The translations under genes and the position numbers were made by a program. The notes under the pieces are model-generated. The model was not told the origin of the DNA, did no database searches, and was given only the letters and a program-made list of their open reading frames with translations. A stretch of DNA of 64,000 nucleotides from Cristatella mucedo. Its lineage: Eukaryota; Bryozoa; Phylactolaemata; Cristatellidae. This document shows positions 28,001-35,679 of this stretch, one piece after another; position 1 is the stretch's first letter; each line of letters opens with the position of its first letter. The stretch covers positions 4,071,001 to 4,135,000 of the forward strand of contig WPIO01000033.1 of NCBI GenBank assembly GCA_009760855.2, read 5' to 3'.

Positions 28001-31000
28001 ACATCCCCCCACAGCTCTTGGCAGCCGTCGTTGCTCGGTCGGACCAGGATGCCCTCGGTCGCATGGCCAACCGAGAAGTGGATGCTATGGTGAACTGTGC
28101 ACAGCTAGTCACTAGGTAAGTGTTCTTCTGCACCTGTTAGTTCCGTTGATGCTGTGTAAATGCAAATGGCATGTAGTCGCGAAGCTACACCCAGTGCCAT
28201 AAGTATTTACACACCCTGTGAGAGGCTATATTACACTGCTGTTGGGGCTATAAACGGCTTTTTTTCAGGCATGACATTCTTAGCAATAGAAATTATGGAT
28301 TCCCCAATGTGGAGACATATAGGCATGCTTATTTTGGCGGAGCAGGCCACCTCGAGATCTGTGGCATCTCTTGAAGCCTTTGGGGGGTTACCCGAACAGG
28401 CCAACCAGGATGTAGTCTGCCCGTTGGCTTGGTACTGCTACCAATCAGCAGCAACCTTGCGCCGATGTGCCCTAGTTAGCACAAGCTAGATATTGGACCA
28501 CAATGTTTATATCAGCGTGCTGTATGTAACAGAGTGGCATTCCTTGTGCTCGACAACTGTTGGGAGACAGCTTTATTTAGCTGCAGGATATTGAGTCAGC
28601 TGTCAGACGGTCATTTTTTCTGGCTTGCATAAATACTTGTGGCCCCGAGTGTATGCATTTGTACTGAAATAAGCCTTAAATCTGTCTTTTTATTACAGCA
28701 TTTAGTGGGTCTTTGTGATTCGTCCTTCGTGCTTACTCTATGCATGCTGCTTGTGGATGCTACCACCAAACATTTGGTAATGCTTTATATGCAGCATCTG
28801 TAAAGGGTCTAGAGAGAGATTCAGTTCTTTGAGGGTGATATGCAAATGTATTATTATTATTATTATTGTATTGTTTAAACGGCAGTATTGTCACAACTAC
28901 AATCGCAGTGCATTTTTACCTTCACAACTGCTTATGTTGCATGGCATCAACAACTAGGGCATCGATGGATTGCGATCTGCCCATTCTAACCGGGTAAAGT
29001 TAATATTAAAGATCAACTGATCAAACAGCCTCACTTATGTAGCAATAGTAGAGCCCCCCCAATTGCAGTGGGCAAAAATGGACTCGGACTTACGTGTTTG
29101 TACGACCTGGGTCATGAAATGCGACCACCTGTAAATATGCCGTGTAATGGCATTTGTTTGATAATCTTCCTCTGCATTTAGTTACAATATTCATTCGGAA
29201 AGTATCCATTCAGAGAGTACCAAGTGTGTGCCGTTATTATGAAACAGCCAAGCATAGCATTTAGTCATGCTAACAACCACTGTACATTGCTGAACTCAAA
29301 CTCGAGTCCACAACCCTGCCTTGTATTTATGCCGTTTTCTCGAAGTTGCAATGCTCCCATCAGATATCCTGGAAAAGAAAACTTTCAGGGACTCGGCAGT
29401 GTGGACTCAGAGCTACCAGTTACCGAGCACAGTGGCTAGCAGAGGCACGCTGCACCGGCAGCATGCGTTGTTCTCATTGACAAGAGACATTGTAGCATTC
29501 CTTCTGTTTGAATGCAATGGCTAATAGGCCAGAGCAGCTCGAGAGAAGCAGGTGCAAAGGTTGGCTGCAGGAACTGATTTGAATCAGCGACTTCCACAGT
29601 TTTGGAGTCTGCTTAGTAAGAAACGTCATCAGCCGTCGTTAAGGGTCATTCCTCGTTATGGGTGATTTCAACGTTCACTTTGATAACTTATCTGACGCTT
29701 TCAGCACCGAATTTCGTACATTGACAGACTCATTATCTCTTGTGGCTCATGTGCATGGCCCTACCCACATCAAGGGTCACACACTCGACCAAATTTTCTC
29801 ATATGACTGCACTTTGTCATCACCAGTTATCACCAAATCCTGCTTATCTGACCACATGCAGATCTCATTCAATCTACAGTGTGTGCCCACATTCTCCTCT
29901 AAAATAACCTGTGAATCGCGAAACCTCAAGACCCTTGACATCGATGCTGTCCGTGCGAGCATATCTGCTTCACCTTTGCTGCTCAGTCCTCCCTCCGATC
30001 TGTCATCACTGGTAGATTGCTACAACACGACACTAGCTGACACGCTCGACGAGTTTGCACCTTTGACAAAGCGCACTGTGCGCCCCCGCCCAGACGGCCT
30101 ATGGTTTACCACAGACATTAAACTAGCCAAGTCTACTAAACGAAAGCTTGAAAAGGCATACAAAAGATCCGGACTAACTGTCCATCGACAGGCATATGAA
30201 GACTACTGTAGGTCGTACCAATCGATCCTAGCAAAGGCTAAGTCTAGCTTCTATAGAAACATTGTTTGAATCACAGATGCACAATCCAAAAATGCTGATG
30301 TCGACAATAAACCATCTCCTCAACCGTTCCCAGGTTAGCTCCTTACCTGATGATCCTTGTGATGATCTAGCCGATCGCTTCTCTCGATTCTTTGTGCAGA
30401 AGATAGACAAAATCAGGGAATCCATCCCTGCGACGACAACCTTCCCACTAGAATGCTGTTCCTCGGTTCCTGGCTGCGCCTCAATGTCTGCATTTAAACA
30501 GGTCACCAGTGACATAGTCCTAAAGCTCGTATCTCAATCAAAGAAGACAACAAGTCCACTGGACCCTATTCCCACTGTCCTGCTCCTACGTTGCATTGAT
30601 CTGCTGCTGCCATGCATAACCAACATCATTAATATGTCATTAGCCTCAGGTCAGGTCCCAGCACCTTTCAAAAAAGCTGTAGTCAGGCCACTTCTCAAGA
30701 AAGCTACACTAGACCAAGAGAACTTAAGCAACTACCGCCCAGTCTCCCTTCTACCATTCCTATCAAAGACACTGGAACGGGTCGCGGCAGACCAGCTGAA
30801 CTCGTATATCGAAACCTCACACCTTGCTAGTAAGTTCCAGTCTGGCTTTAGAGCTAATCACTCCACAGAGTCAGCATTGCTTCGGGTATACAACGACCTA
30901 CTTAGGAATGCAGACATGGGTAGAGTGTCTCTTCTTGTTTTGCTCGATCTTTCGGCAGCTTTTGATACCATCGATCACAAAGTACTTCTAGAGCGCCTCT

Positions 31001-34000
31001 CATCTCGCCTGGGCATCACTGGCACTGCTCTGCAGTGGTTCAGGTCCTATCTCAGTGGGAGACTCCAGAGTGTTGATGTGAATGGACAAAGATCATCTGA
31101 AGTACCTCTAAAATATGGAGTACCTCAGGGCTCTGTGCTAGGTCCGGTCCTTTTCACCGTCTATACTCTCCCTCTCGCTGATGTGATTGCCAAGCACAAT
31201 CTAGGCTTTCACTTCTATGCGGATGACACTCAGTTGTACCTTTGCTTTGATCCCTCCCAGCCTTCGAGCACCTCAAATTCTCTCAACTCACTTGCTGCAT
31301 GCATTGATGACATCCGATCATGGATGGCAGCAAATTTTCTAAAACTAAACGATGATAAAACTAACTTACTAGTTATGGGCAAACCTAGTGTTATTCAGAA
31401 ATTGGAAAGGCTGACTTTCAAAATTGGCTCTGCCAGCATATCTCCAGTTGCATCAGCTCGAAATCTAGGTGTCATATTCCAAAGCGACCTCTCGTTAGAC
31501 GACCACATCAGCTCCACAGTCAAATCAGCCTATTTTCAGCTTCATAACATTGCTAAAATTAGGGCTTGTTTAGATAAGGATACCACGTCCAAGTTGGTCC
31601 ATGCATTCGTGACATCTCGTCTCGACTTCTGCAACTCACTGCTTACTGGCCTACCAGCATGTGCGATCAGGCGATTGCAGCTGGTGCAAAACTCTGCAGC
31701 TAGGCTTGTCTGTCGTGAGCGTCGCAGTTGCCACATTACTCCACTTCTCGCCGACCTGCACTGGTTACCAGTCAAGCAACGGATTGACTTCAAGGTTTTG
31801 TCGCTCACTTTTAGGTCTCTTCATTCTATGGCTCCAGCCTATCTTTCAGAGATACTACCCCATCAGGCAAAGCATCGTACCACTCGCTTTTCGGAATCCA
31901 ACAGTCTAGAAATACCTCGTACAAACCTTAAATCCTTTGGAGACCGTGCATTTAGCTCGTATGCTCCCACAGCCTGGAACTCCCTCCCGACCTGCATCAG
32001 AACATCCCCTGACCTGACCACATTTAAAAGAAACTTAAAAACATACCTATTTAGGACAGCATTTAGTGGGTCCTTGTGATTCGTCCTCGATGTGCTTATG
32101 CGTGCTGACACTGTTCATGCTGCCACTAACCACATTTGCATGCTGACCCAGTGCATGTAACCCCTAACCATGTTATTCATTTTGTTTGTTTTTCAAGCAT
32201 GATTTTACTTACTATTCTATTGCGTATCACTTTGCAGCAAATGTAAAGCGCCTAGAAAGAGATTAAGTTCTCTGAGGGCGCTTTATCAAGTGCAATATTA
32301 TTATTATTATTATTATTATCCGCCATCGTTAAGTGGAAGAAATGGATAGCTCGTGTGCAATAGGCCTCACCCCCGGCTTACTGTACGCACCAGGTGGCCA
32401 ATCAAGCATGCTTGGTCACTGGGTGCTTGCTTGGCATCACATTGCTTGGCCCAGGTCTCTATGTCGCACAGACCGTCTTAGCTTGTGCACTGACCAGCCA
32501 TCCTGGACGAAGCTGTGCTGCTGCTGGCGCCGCTGCAAGAAGCCACGCGTGCGAGAGCAGCTGTAGCGAGTGAGTCGTAACCGAGTAGCAGGATTGGTAA
32601 GTCATGATTGATGGTTGTTTCCTTGGTTACTGTTGCATGTAAGGTGTTGAGATGTGAAAGAACTGATATGCAGTGGTAGAAGTGAGGAATTCTTACATTA
32701 AAAGGAAATAAGAATACCGGTTTCTAATTACAGGCTTTTTACACTCGTATCTACCCACAAAGCCGACTTCAACAAAGTGGCTCCATATGTCGTTGCCAGC
32801 TACATATCATGTTTGCAGAAAGTCACTCTTCTGCCTGAGATCAAGGTCGGTATGCAATGCCTACAAGCCGGTGTTGTAGTCGAGCTTGTTAAAAACTACA
32901 TGCGATTCTTATCGCCAGCATTTGCATGCCTTTGTATGCTACTGGTCTATGTCTGCTGTGTACTAGATTACCCCTCGAACTTGTTCAGTCTACAGATGCA
33001 TCACATGTATCCCTGTATTCAAGGAATTTTCAGTACAGATTCTGCATTATCAGCTTCGCTCTCCAAGTCCAGTTAGCACAAGGATACTTAGTGTGTGTCA
33101 GACTTGCATACCTGTTATGGAAACTTGGTCATCTCATTTTTTCAATAATGGGTGATGTCAGCATGTGGCTTCTAGTTTTAGTTAGACCGTGGTACATCGA
33201 GTGAGGCTGGGATGCTGCAGTCTCATTGGGCCCCGCCACCCAGGGCCATTCTGTCCTGCGGTCCGGAGTTGTGCCGGCCTATGTTTGGAATATGTTGTAT
33301 TATTTTCATTTGCTTGTTATCAAGCTGACAGCATTCTTTTTGACTGGTCCCCAGCCTACGGTGTAAGTGTTATGTATGAGATTGTTAATTGCAATGGCTT
33401 GCCTGGAAAGCCGGTGCTAAGGTCGAACAAGCAGCTGCTCATAGCCCTCCCTGCATGTGAAGTTGTCTTACTTTTTATTGCCTTCGTTGTTTTTGCTATT
33501 GTTGCCCGTGCAACCATCTTTTCTTTCCTCCGTTGTGGTGGAAATTACTGCCACTATATTGTAGAATAGGAGCTCTTTTGATTTTAAGTTGACCGGGCTG
33601 TAATGAGCCATGCCACAATGACAATTATGTTCAGAGGGACTTCATTAGGCATAGTCTTGCATACCACTTTGATGGCATCGTCTCTCATGCCACTACGACA
33701 AAAGTACGAAAGTAGCTCAAGACTTGATCATTGTACCAGCTTCTTAATTTGATTTTTCCCGGAAGGTCATTTATTCTATTAGTTTCACGAAAGGGTCACT
33801 TAATTTTAAGCTATTTTTTCCCATGTTTGATGTAAAGATTTACGGAAGCCCTCCAAAGTGGTCACCATCCACTCTAACCACCACCGACATCTCTTTCCGT
33901 GCTACTACCACCACCACCATCATTTCAGGCTACGACAATACTGTAGCATAAAGTCAAAAAATATTGCTGATGCTCATGTGACTTTGCTAGCTCACTGTGC

Positions 34001-35679
34001 AAATCGCGTTGCTTTTCGGACTCATGTCGAACCCATCGGTTTAACCTATCTTTCTTACATAATTCACGTCCAGGTTGCAACTAATGCAAGTACTTTTTAT
34101 GAGAAAGTGCAATGATTTGTAGCAAGTTTTGAGTCTTGCAGTGGAATCACACATGAACGTCATTGCTACAATTTTTACTGCTGTTTAACAAGAGAGTTGA
34201 CAAATCAGTTGACGGTTTGCTTGCATCTTACCAGATAAGTAAGCAAACATTGAAGTGTCACGTAATGTGTGTCTTCAACATGTTAGCCCAGCTCCTGCTG
34301 TTAATTTCGTAACTGGTCGCTATCATAAATCTGGTATTCATAGCTCCTAACAGTCTGGACTTTTAACTGGTGAGTTGGGGGAGCCAGTTAATAGGTACCG
34401 TGTTAAAAATCCTAGCCTGGGTAGTAACAGTAACGTTGGTAAAGAGACAGAGATGGCACGTTGTCGTCATTACGTGCAGAAAACCGTAATCATGATGAGT
34501 TGCTTAGATGATGTCGCACTTACTGGCCGGTTCAGATGAAGCACCTAAAACATGTATATTCTAACCTGTGTATGCTTCTCCCAACGGGAATGTTCTAAGT
34601 GACACGTACAACAGGTGGTTTTTACATACAGGTTAATAATACAAATTCACTAGTCGGAGCCAAGTGAATATGGTACTTATGAGTATGTGGCACTTGTATG
34701 TAGTCTTTTGTTGCTTCGTCTGTATTTAATTTTTATGACTATACCAAGAATACTATAATTACATGCTTCTGATTTACATGGTGCCTATCTAGTACCATTT
34801 TGGGGCATCGAGCTCATTTGTTGTCATTACTACTTGAATTCAGGCATAAGGCTTTGCTACAGGTAAAGCAGACATGTATACAACACTCACGACTCCATCA
34901 CCCAACCTGCACTAGCTTCCTATCATGCAGCATAGCAATGTAAAGGCCGTGTTACTTACTTGTATGCCCTTTCATTCTCTTGCTCGAGCTTACCTCACTG
35001 AAGTGCTTACTGCTCCGGCTTCCCCTCCCCCGTATTTCATCGAAGTGGTCTGACTATGGCAGTTTCAAACCAAAATCAGTCCTCAAATCCTACCTCAGCC
35101 GTGCCTTTAGTTGATATACACTTACAGCTTGGAAGTATTTACTGCTTTGCAGCCAATCCCCCTGACTGGTGATAATTAAAGCAAAGTTGAATACCCAACA
35201 TCACTGCACGCGAATCTTCCTTATATGTGCTGCAAGAGTGCATGTCACTAATAATTTGATACGGTTCCTTTCCAGCCTTTTGAAGTAACGAGAAAGAGAT
35301 TTGGTTATTTCATAGCAAAATTCAAATGCACTGTAGTGATTATGCTTTAGTGTTCGCTGTGCATGTTTCTGGGCCGTAGCTCGGCTCTTAGTGGCTTTCA
35401 TCCGGTCAGAGGCCGATTGCCACTCCTTTGGCGCCTCAATGTTATAACAATGTGTGTCCAGCAAACCACTTGCAGTACCTCATTGACGTCAAATGATTAA
35501 CCCGACCTTCATTGATTTTGTAGAAATGCCTCCTGCTTGGTATCTACAAGTTGGTTGACATTTGCGATGAACATTCTATAGCACTTCTCCATGTTGCCCT
35601 TGAAGCTGCAGCAAAGGAAATTTTTAAGAAACTCTACGAGGATTACAAGCATCATCACAAGTATTCCGGCCGTGTGTGA
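865..35679 (+). CDS. URB2: URB2/Npa2 ortholog (ribosome biogenesis protein), 23 exons, 5'-partial
   Basis: URB2 (yeast Npa2/Urb2) is a nucleolar protein needed for early 60S pre-ribosomal particles and pre-rRNA processing. CDS: join(865..1025, 2623..2750, 3219..3409, 3869..4090, 5972..6124, 6218..6393, 13258..13398, 13913..14014, 14400..14532, 14847..14999, 15154..15462, 17818..17916, 19107..19202, 19292..19534, 19778..20026, 25453..25770, 26026..26139, 26213..26344, 26697..26876, 27026..27241, 28015..28115, 32734..32845, 35524..35679), 3,885 nt in all. Phases match at every junction. Recognition rests on the C-terminal domain, where LQKVTLLPEIK, IYKLVDICDE and IFKKLYEDYKHHHKY resemble the URB2 C-terminus, plus TYEKLRQLPKF and WDGRISSVES upstream. 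Vertebrate URB2 is about 1,500 residues, so roughly 400 N-terminal residues should lie upstream. The protein is a helical-repeat type with no catalytic motif. The least certain junctions are 19202/19292, 20026/25453 and 26344/26697. Confidence 0.88.
1695..1950. repeat. large imperfect inverted repeat (foldback/MITE-like)
   Basis: Arms of about 100 bp (1699-1800 and 1842-1945) are reverse complements with a few mismatches. CGTATCGGAGTGAAATTTGA and CTTTTTCAAACTAAGCAA lie on the left, their complements on the right, with a loop of about 40 bp. The element is intronic in URB2. Confidence 0.8.
2623..2750 (+). CDS. URB2: URB2 exon
   Basis: The exon begins after cttttttaacag and ends at TTTTTCAG before gtgaaa. 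The leading G completes an Arg codon with the previous exon, and the exon leaves in phase 1. It encodes SAAIQAAPAVCVLEMWGSL and continues to VEELKSFS. A CTG-rich run sits just upstream of the acceptor. Confidence 0.82.
3219..3409 (+). CDS. URB2: URB2 exon
   Basis: The acceptor is tctttaag and the donor gttagg. The first two bases complete an Asp codon with the preceding G, and the exon ends in phase 0. It encodes LELPAELLYWLTRNIRLFDA and the helix MVRMIQHIIQPTIG. Confidence 0.8.
3869..4090 (+). CDS. URB2: URB2 exon
   Basis: This exon is phase 0 to 0, between a T-rich ttttttag acceptor and a strong gtaagc donor. It encodes VDLTVLFCTLSCDVAGE, MTALLSIDNFAGAINQLALK and a terminal SRLIYLE that continues into VELRLQKV of the next exon. 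Confidence 0.85.
4091..5971. other. URB2 intron, no gene
   Basis: No exon seen. The stretch at 5140-5210 resembles 48530-48600 (TGCAAGAAATTGGTGATG against TGCAAGAAATCGGTGACG), so an unclassified repeat is present. Confidence 0.55.
5972..6124 (+). CDS. URB2: URB2 exon
   Basis: This phase 0 exon runs from the gaatgcag acceptor to a gtgagt donor. It encodes VELRLQKVRCILHLCDSSDQ and ends LSCWDGR. The tryptophan-containing WDG segment followed by a Ser/Val stretch is a recognisable URB2 block. Confidence 0.87.
6218..6393 (+). CDS. URB2: URB2 exon
   Basis: The acceptor is atttattctag. The exon starts in phase 0 directly after the WDGR of the previous exon and leaves in phase 2 at gtaaga. It encodes ISSVESCNFGTAIFKAVVSY and LPLCTTYINEKSHWEHLARL. 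Confidence 0.83.
7140..7510 (-). mobile_element. second LINE family, RT fragment
   Basis: The reverse strand carries repeats of the block ACCAGCTGTAGAGGCTTAATG and CAATTCCGAATTACAGTAGT. The same blocks occur at 7620, 47590 and 56570. It is distinct from the L2 family by sequence. Confidence 0.55.
7545..7920 (-). mobile_element. second LINE family, RT fragment
   Basis: An adjacent copy of the same segment (CATCACCAGCTGTAAAGGC at 7626, ACATTAGTCCAGTCG at 7680), making a near-tandem pair with the copy at 7140. Confidence 0.55.
8040..8170 (-). mobile_element. SINE-B (tRNA-derived)
   Basis: The minus strand carries a B-box in GTGGGTTCGAGTCCTG, then TTTATTGCCCACTGCAGG and the tail region with CCTCTTCTGCTGC. 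It shares this order with the other SINE-B copies. Confidence 0.72.
9000..10830 (+). mobile_element. Ty3/gypsy LTR retrotransposon relic
   Basis: The integrase zinc-binding domain is recognisable at 9401-9604: LHQGHFGIVDTILLAK with H..H, then ACSKCQEN as the C..C pair. Integrase core traces follow, with FGIPE and a GPQFTS-like block near 9770. The pol end resembles the SSRVLRIPRHLEQYVE type near 10570-10615. Direct repeats of about 76 bp (9002-9077 and 10698-10774, both starting TGTAGTAAAGCCAAATCAGG) look like remnants of the two LTRs. Gag, protease and RT are gone and the frame is full of stops. Confidence 0.75.
10845..10975 (-). mobile_element. SINE-A (tRNA-derived, L2-type tail)
   Basis: On the minus strand it has a B-box-like GGGCTCGAGCCC followed by a degraded stem-loop (AGATTAAGTCCTCTTAGTG) and a T/A-rich end. 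It borders the right LTR-like end of the gypsy relic. Confidence 0.7.
11790..11910 (-). mobile_element. SINE-B, degenerate
   Basis: The tail GCTGTTTAATCAGCCG with CTACATAAATAAG and GGCTCTTCTACTGC is clear; the tRNA head is badly decayed (ATGATTCAAACCATG on the plus strand). Confidence 0.6.
12838..12935. repeat. degenerate (GAT)n microsatellite
   Basis: Runs of GATGATGATGATATTGATG, TGATGGCGATGATGATT and later TGATATTGGTGATG make a trinucleotide-biased stretch. Confidence 0.7.
12955..13100 (+). mobile_element. SINE-B (tRNA-derived)
   Basis: Head CCCCTGGCTTAGCGCAGGGG, B-box-like GTGGGTTTGAGTACTGG, CATTTATTGCCCACTAC, then AGGCTATTTCTACTGC. It lies just upstream of the URB2 exon at 13258. Confidence 0.65.
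13258..13398 (+). CDS. URB2: URB2 exon
   Basis: This exon follows a 6.9-kb repeat-filled intron. Its acceptor is atcgtttcag; the first G completes an Arg codon and it leaves in phase 2 at gtatgc. It encodes CTSVETVADKLLCSAVFPEL and KTLHGHLVMAML, matching the URB2 segment in which FPE(L/M)..LH is conserved. Confidence 0.86.
13913..14014 (+). CDS. URB2: URB2 exon
   Basis: A short exon between a T-rich ttctttttatag acceptor and a gtaagt donor, entering and leaving in phase 2. It encodes KSKSSKLASADCSLELALHS and LLEENYLNGLGQDR. Confidence 0.8.
14400..14532 (+). CDS. URB2: URB2 exon
   Basis: The acceptor is ttttgtttag and the donor gtctgt. The first base completes an Arg codon and the exon ends in phase 0. 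It encodes TTLYHYRYRAGVCTKVSPTY and LSDTERMLDYIMRLQK. Confidence 0.78.
14847..14999 (+). CDS. URB2: URB2 exon
   Basis: This exon is phase 0 to 0, acceptor ttttgctgcag, donor gtatca. It encodes IRKLHKIMLCSKVLPKTAMQ and ends ALLSMLEKHAK, an amphipathic helical stretch. Confidence 0.82.
15154..15462 (+). CDS. URB2: URB2 exon (309 nt)
   Basis: This phase 0 exon lies between gggctgcag and gtatgt. It encodes LPLEHLDCGLTALCLAYSII, then a Ser/Lys-rich loop (GKSDRSSSLESQK), then SLECLARLLSANRHARLLLP. The leucine-rich helices flanking a polar loop fit the alpha-helical architecture of URB2. Confidence 0.85.
16325..17055 (-). mobile_element. L2 LINE 3' fragment
   Basis: The (AAT)n tail at 16331-16350 is followed by the RT C-terminus in reverse. 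GTTCCAGACCTAGGGAGCAT and the segment near 16980-17050 match L2-2 at 43000-43500. Internal indels are common. Confidence 0.75.
17140..17720 (-). mobile_element. L2 LINE 3' fragment
   Basis: A second minus-strand L2 tail: an AT-rich (AAT) start, a diverged stem-loop, AGGCACTTTACATATGC, and RT C-terminus with GAGTTCTAGGCTTTGGGAGC at 17386. It is close to the previous copy but independently tailed. Confidence 0.75.
17818..17916 (+). CDS. URB2: URB2 exon
   Basis: A short phase 0 exon, acceptor cttgttttag, donor gtattg. It encodes PLQDLLPAFVKACCAPECFS and ends PCVLMDQQ. Confidence 0.75.
17917..19106. other. URB2 intron, no recognised feature
   Basis: Open frames here (for example 18197-18403) lack splice support and similarity to anything I know. 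Confidence 0.5.
19107..19202 (+). CDS. URB2: URB2 exon
   Basis: The acceptor is gattgtag and the exon starts in phase 0. It encodes AACLDELLTVCKVKEPAEEL and LDVLVLRVSK. The 3' edge is inferred: the donor gtatgg at 19203 gives an 89-nt intron that restores frame with the next exon. The frame stays open to about 19296 and a second donor (gtttac at 19252) exists but breaks the frame. Confidence 0.65.
19292..19534 (+). CDS. URB2: URB2 exon
   Basis: The acceptor is tgttgtacaag and the donor gtaagc, with phase 0 out. It encodes VLKKLSANATSEQPWAALLR, KLPVQLSAVLLNCYSTMLYG and AVTRKCLTQLLASQ. The 3' part is a regular helical repeat-like stretch. Confidence 0.78.
19778..20026 (+). CDS. URB2: URB2 exon with tandem acceptor
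   Basis: The 5' edge may be 19772 or 19778: two AGs six bases apart are both in frame. The donor is gtaagt. It encodes VVSACLLMVLMSRLFEGTFR, SECSMCLFVREFIPSQASY and VGFEEIIAKHVAAMNGLIV. Confidence 0.75.
20080..20230 (-). mobile_element. SINE-A (tRNA-derived, L2-type tail)
   Basis: The minus-strand head includes GCGGTTAAGGCACTCG (A-box-like) and GTGGGCTCGAGCCC (B-box-like). The stem-loop AAGCGCCTGAATAGAG with TTGGGGCGCT and an (ATT)n tail follow. It is the best-preserved copy and lies 50 bp after a URB2 exon. Confidence 0.82.
20395..20951 (+). mobile_element. degenerate L2 LINE, left half (interrupted by hAT)
   Basis: The sequence matches L2-1 from the endonuclease/RT linker (around 30100 in L2-1) onward, for example the ATGCTGATGTCGAC block at 20601. 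It carries many stops. It breaks at 20951 at the TAAACACA target site of the hAT element and resumes at 23850. Confidence 0.8.
20952..23849 (-). mobile_element. hAT-family DNA transposon relic with 8-bp target duplication
   Basis: The element is flanked by perfect TAAACACA direct repeats (20944-20951 and 23850-23857). The ends are imperfect inverted repeats: AGGGTTTCTG against TTAGGGGTTTTGG read inward. The minus strand carries a BED zinc finger (CGRCNRIVKYSGNSTTLKNH, 22526-22780) and two more transposase pieces: 21772-21975, acidic, and 21273-21638 with LKLAVENLS-like helices. The C-terminal hATC dimerisation region is not visible. A strong palindrome (AGCTGTTTAAC / GTTAAACAGCT, 23807-23835) lies just inside the right end. 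About 2.1 kb remain once the nested L2 is removed. Confidence 0.85.
22857..23615 (-). mobile_element. L2 LINE 3' fragment nested inside the hAT element
   Basis: Minus-strand L2 3' end with an (AAT)n tail, the stem-loop and the C-terminal RT segment (SCLDFFNSLLAGLPACAIR-like). It is bounded by 10-bp direct repeats GCACTTTAAT (22847-22856 and 23616-23625). It is younger than the hAT element it interrupts. Confidence 0.88.
23850..25310 (+). mobile_element. degenerate L2 LINE, right half
   Basis: The RT resumes exactly where the left half stopped: TTCAAAAAACCTG at 23888 aligns with the PAPFKKAV segment of L2-1. Later blocks match LFTIYTLPLADVIAKHSL and the CTCAGCAATCC region near the RT end. Numerous frameshifts make it an old copy. 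No (ATT)n tail is obvious at its end. Confidence 0.78.
25453..25770 (+). CDS. URB2: URB2 exon (318 nt)
   Basis: The acceptor cttttgaag at 25452 gives phase 0; an alternative upstream AG would break phase. It encodes DPGWLVASLRFIALVAEKHH, DLHAWPHLCQLHTTLLLASY and DVIHELKLALYRVPVIDEQL, and leaves in phase 0 at gtaaat. The preceding intron (20027-25452) carries the nested transposons. Confidence 0.8.
26026..26139 (+). CDS. URB2: URB2 exon
   Basis: A phase 0 exon, acceptor attacttgtag, donor gtaagt. It encodes VPKADLCHIRATVATWEVLL and SGQQQKMLLYAVQA. Confidence 0.82.
26213..26344 (+). CDS. URB2: URB2 exon
   Basis: A phase 0 exon separated from the previous one by a 73-nt intron, acceptor gattttag, donor gtaagt. 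It encodes LVVAVQNVAAWMCNGEARSE and RALVAASLCDLTSKIIEHD. Confidence 0.8.
26697..26876 (+). CDS. URB2: URB2 exon
   Basis: The start is chosen at the cttggattgccag acceptor because it keeps phase 0. The pyrimidine-richer ctctttcag at 26638 would hit a TAG within 14 codons. It encodes FLAILPLRISNRFLALAECH and KGAAGVLLLTLSQHMGQQLI and leaves in phase 0 at gtatct. Confidence 0.68.
27026..27241 (+). CDS. URB2: URB2 exon with tandem acceptor
   Basis: There are two in-frame acceptors, ending at 27025 and 27031 (acaag / tcgcag). It encodes LEDMLLLLQPLQFEVLFAAL, HRVLNALLMWQAAHVYGW and ILSCRNLLCAL. The pattern of a short conserved block followed by LH.VL.AL matches the URB2 C-terminal domain entry. The donor is gtatac. 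Confidence 0.78.
28015..28115 (+). CDS. URB2: URB2 exon (C-terminal domain)
   Basis: The acceptor is tccccccacag and the donor gtaagt, phase 0 in and phase 2 out. It encodes LLAAVVARSDQDALGRMANR and DAMVNCAQLVTR. The last segment (CA.LV.R) is one of the most conserved parts of the Urb2/Npa2 C-terminal domain. Confidence 0.9.
28697..28868 (+). mobile_element. L2 LINE 3' end fragment
   Basis: It starts at the GCATTTAGTGGGTC block that follows the RT stop in L2-1, contains a mutated stem-loop and ends in (TTA)n. Confidence 0.8.
29010..29130 (-). mobile_element. SINE-B, degenerate
   Basis: The tail TGATCAAACAGCCTCAC with TTATGTAGCAATAGTAGAG, TTGCAGTGGGCAA and a decayed head near GACCTGGGTCATGAAATG. 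Confidence 0.6.
29644..32322 (+). mobile_element. L2-clade LINE, 5'-truncated, nearly intact RT (copy L2-1)
   Basis: The copy begins inside the APE-type endonuclease: MGDFNVHFDN (GDFN motif), HIKGHTLDQIFS and the SDH motif in CLSDHMQISF. The frame stops at 30267-30269, and the RT frame (about 600 codons to 32079) opens at 30262 in another phase, so one indel splits the ORF. RT landmarks are NYRPVSLLPFLSKTLERV, SGFRANHSTESALL, LLDLSAAFDTIDH, GVPQGSVLGPVLF and FYADDTQLY (catalytic A/YxDD). The C-terminus ends FRTAFSGSL. The 3' UTR carries a stem-loop at 32245-32284 and an (ATT)n tail. Flanking direct repeats CCGTCGTTAAG (29633-29643) and CCATCGTTAAG (32323-32333) look like a target-site duplication. 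It sits in the URB2 intron at 28116-32733, in sense orientation. Confidence 0.93.
32245..32284 (+). repeat. L2 3' stem-loop (type example)
   Basis: AAAGCGCC pairs with GGGCGCTTT 40 bp later, with AGA/TCT able to extend the stem. The structure stands just before the (ATT)n tail. The same element, in varying decay, ends the other L2 copies and the SINE-A copies. In L2-type LINEs a 3' stem-loop is the template recognised by the RT; here that role is inferred. Confidence 0.75.
32734..32845 (+). CDS. URB2: URB2 exon (C-terminal domain)
   Basis: The acceptor is ctaattacag; the leading G completes the Arg of the previous exon. It encodes FNKVAPYVVASYISCLQKVT and ends LLPEIK before gtcggt. The (V/A)xYVxxLQKVTLxPxxK pattern is a URB2 hallmark. 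Confidence 0.92.
32846..34815. other. URB2 intron, no recognised feature
   Basis: A 126-codon frame at 33189-33569 has hydrophobic runs but no supporting exon signals. A short ACCACC-rich run is at 33880-33925. Confidence 0.5.
34820..35160 (+). mobile_element. degenerate LINE RT C-terminal relic
   Basis: Blocks such as the LHSLARAYLTEVL-like stretch near 34975 and CCTCAAATCCTACCTC near 35080 resemble the L2 RT C-terminal region. Similarity is low and no tail is visible. Confidence 0.4.
35524..35679 (+). CDS. URB2: URB2 terminal exon and stop
   Basis: The acceptor is attgattttgtag, phase 0. It encodes KCLLLGIYKLVDICDEHSIA and KEIFKKLYEDYKHHHKYSGR, then V and TGA at 35677-35679. The block GIYKL(V/L)D.C....I..L...L then (I/L)FK.LY.DY...HK is the conserved URB2 C-terminus. 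Confidence 0.93.
   Translation, partial: KCLLLGIYKLVDICDEHSIALLHVALEAAAKEIFKKLYEDYKHHHKYSGRV

Noticed and set aside
28849-28868. CRISPR-like or regulatory array in ATT repeats
   Set aside because: These are the simple-repeat tails of L2 elements, without spacers.
33189-33569. 126-codon ORF in the last large URB2 intron
   Set aside because: URB2 reads straight from the 32734 exon to the 35524 exon in phase, and the ORF has no family signature.
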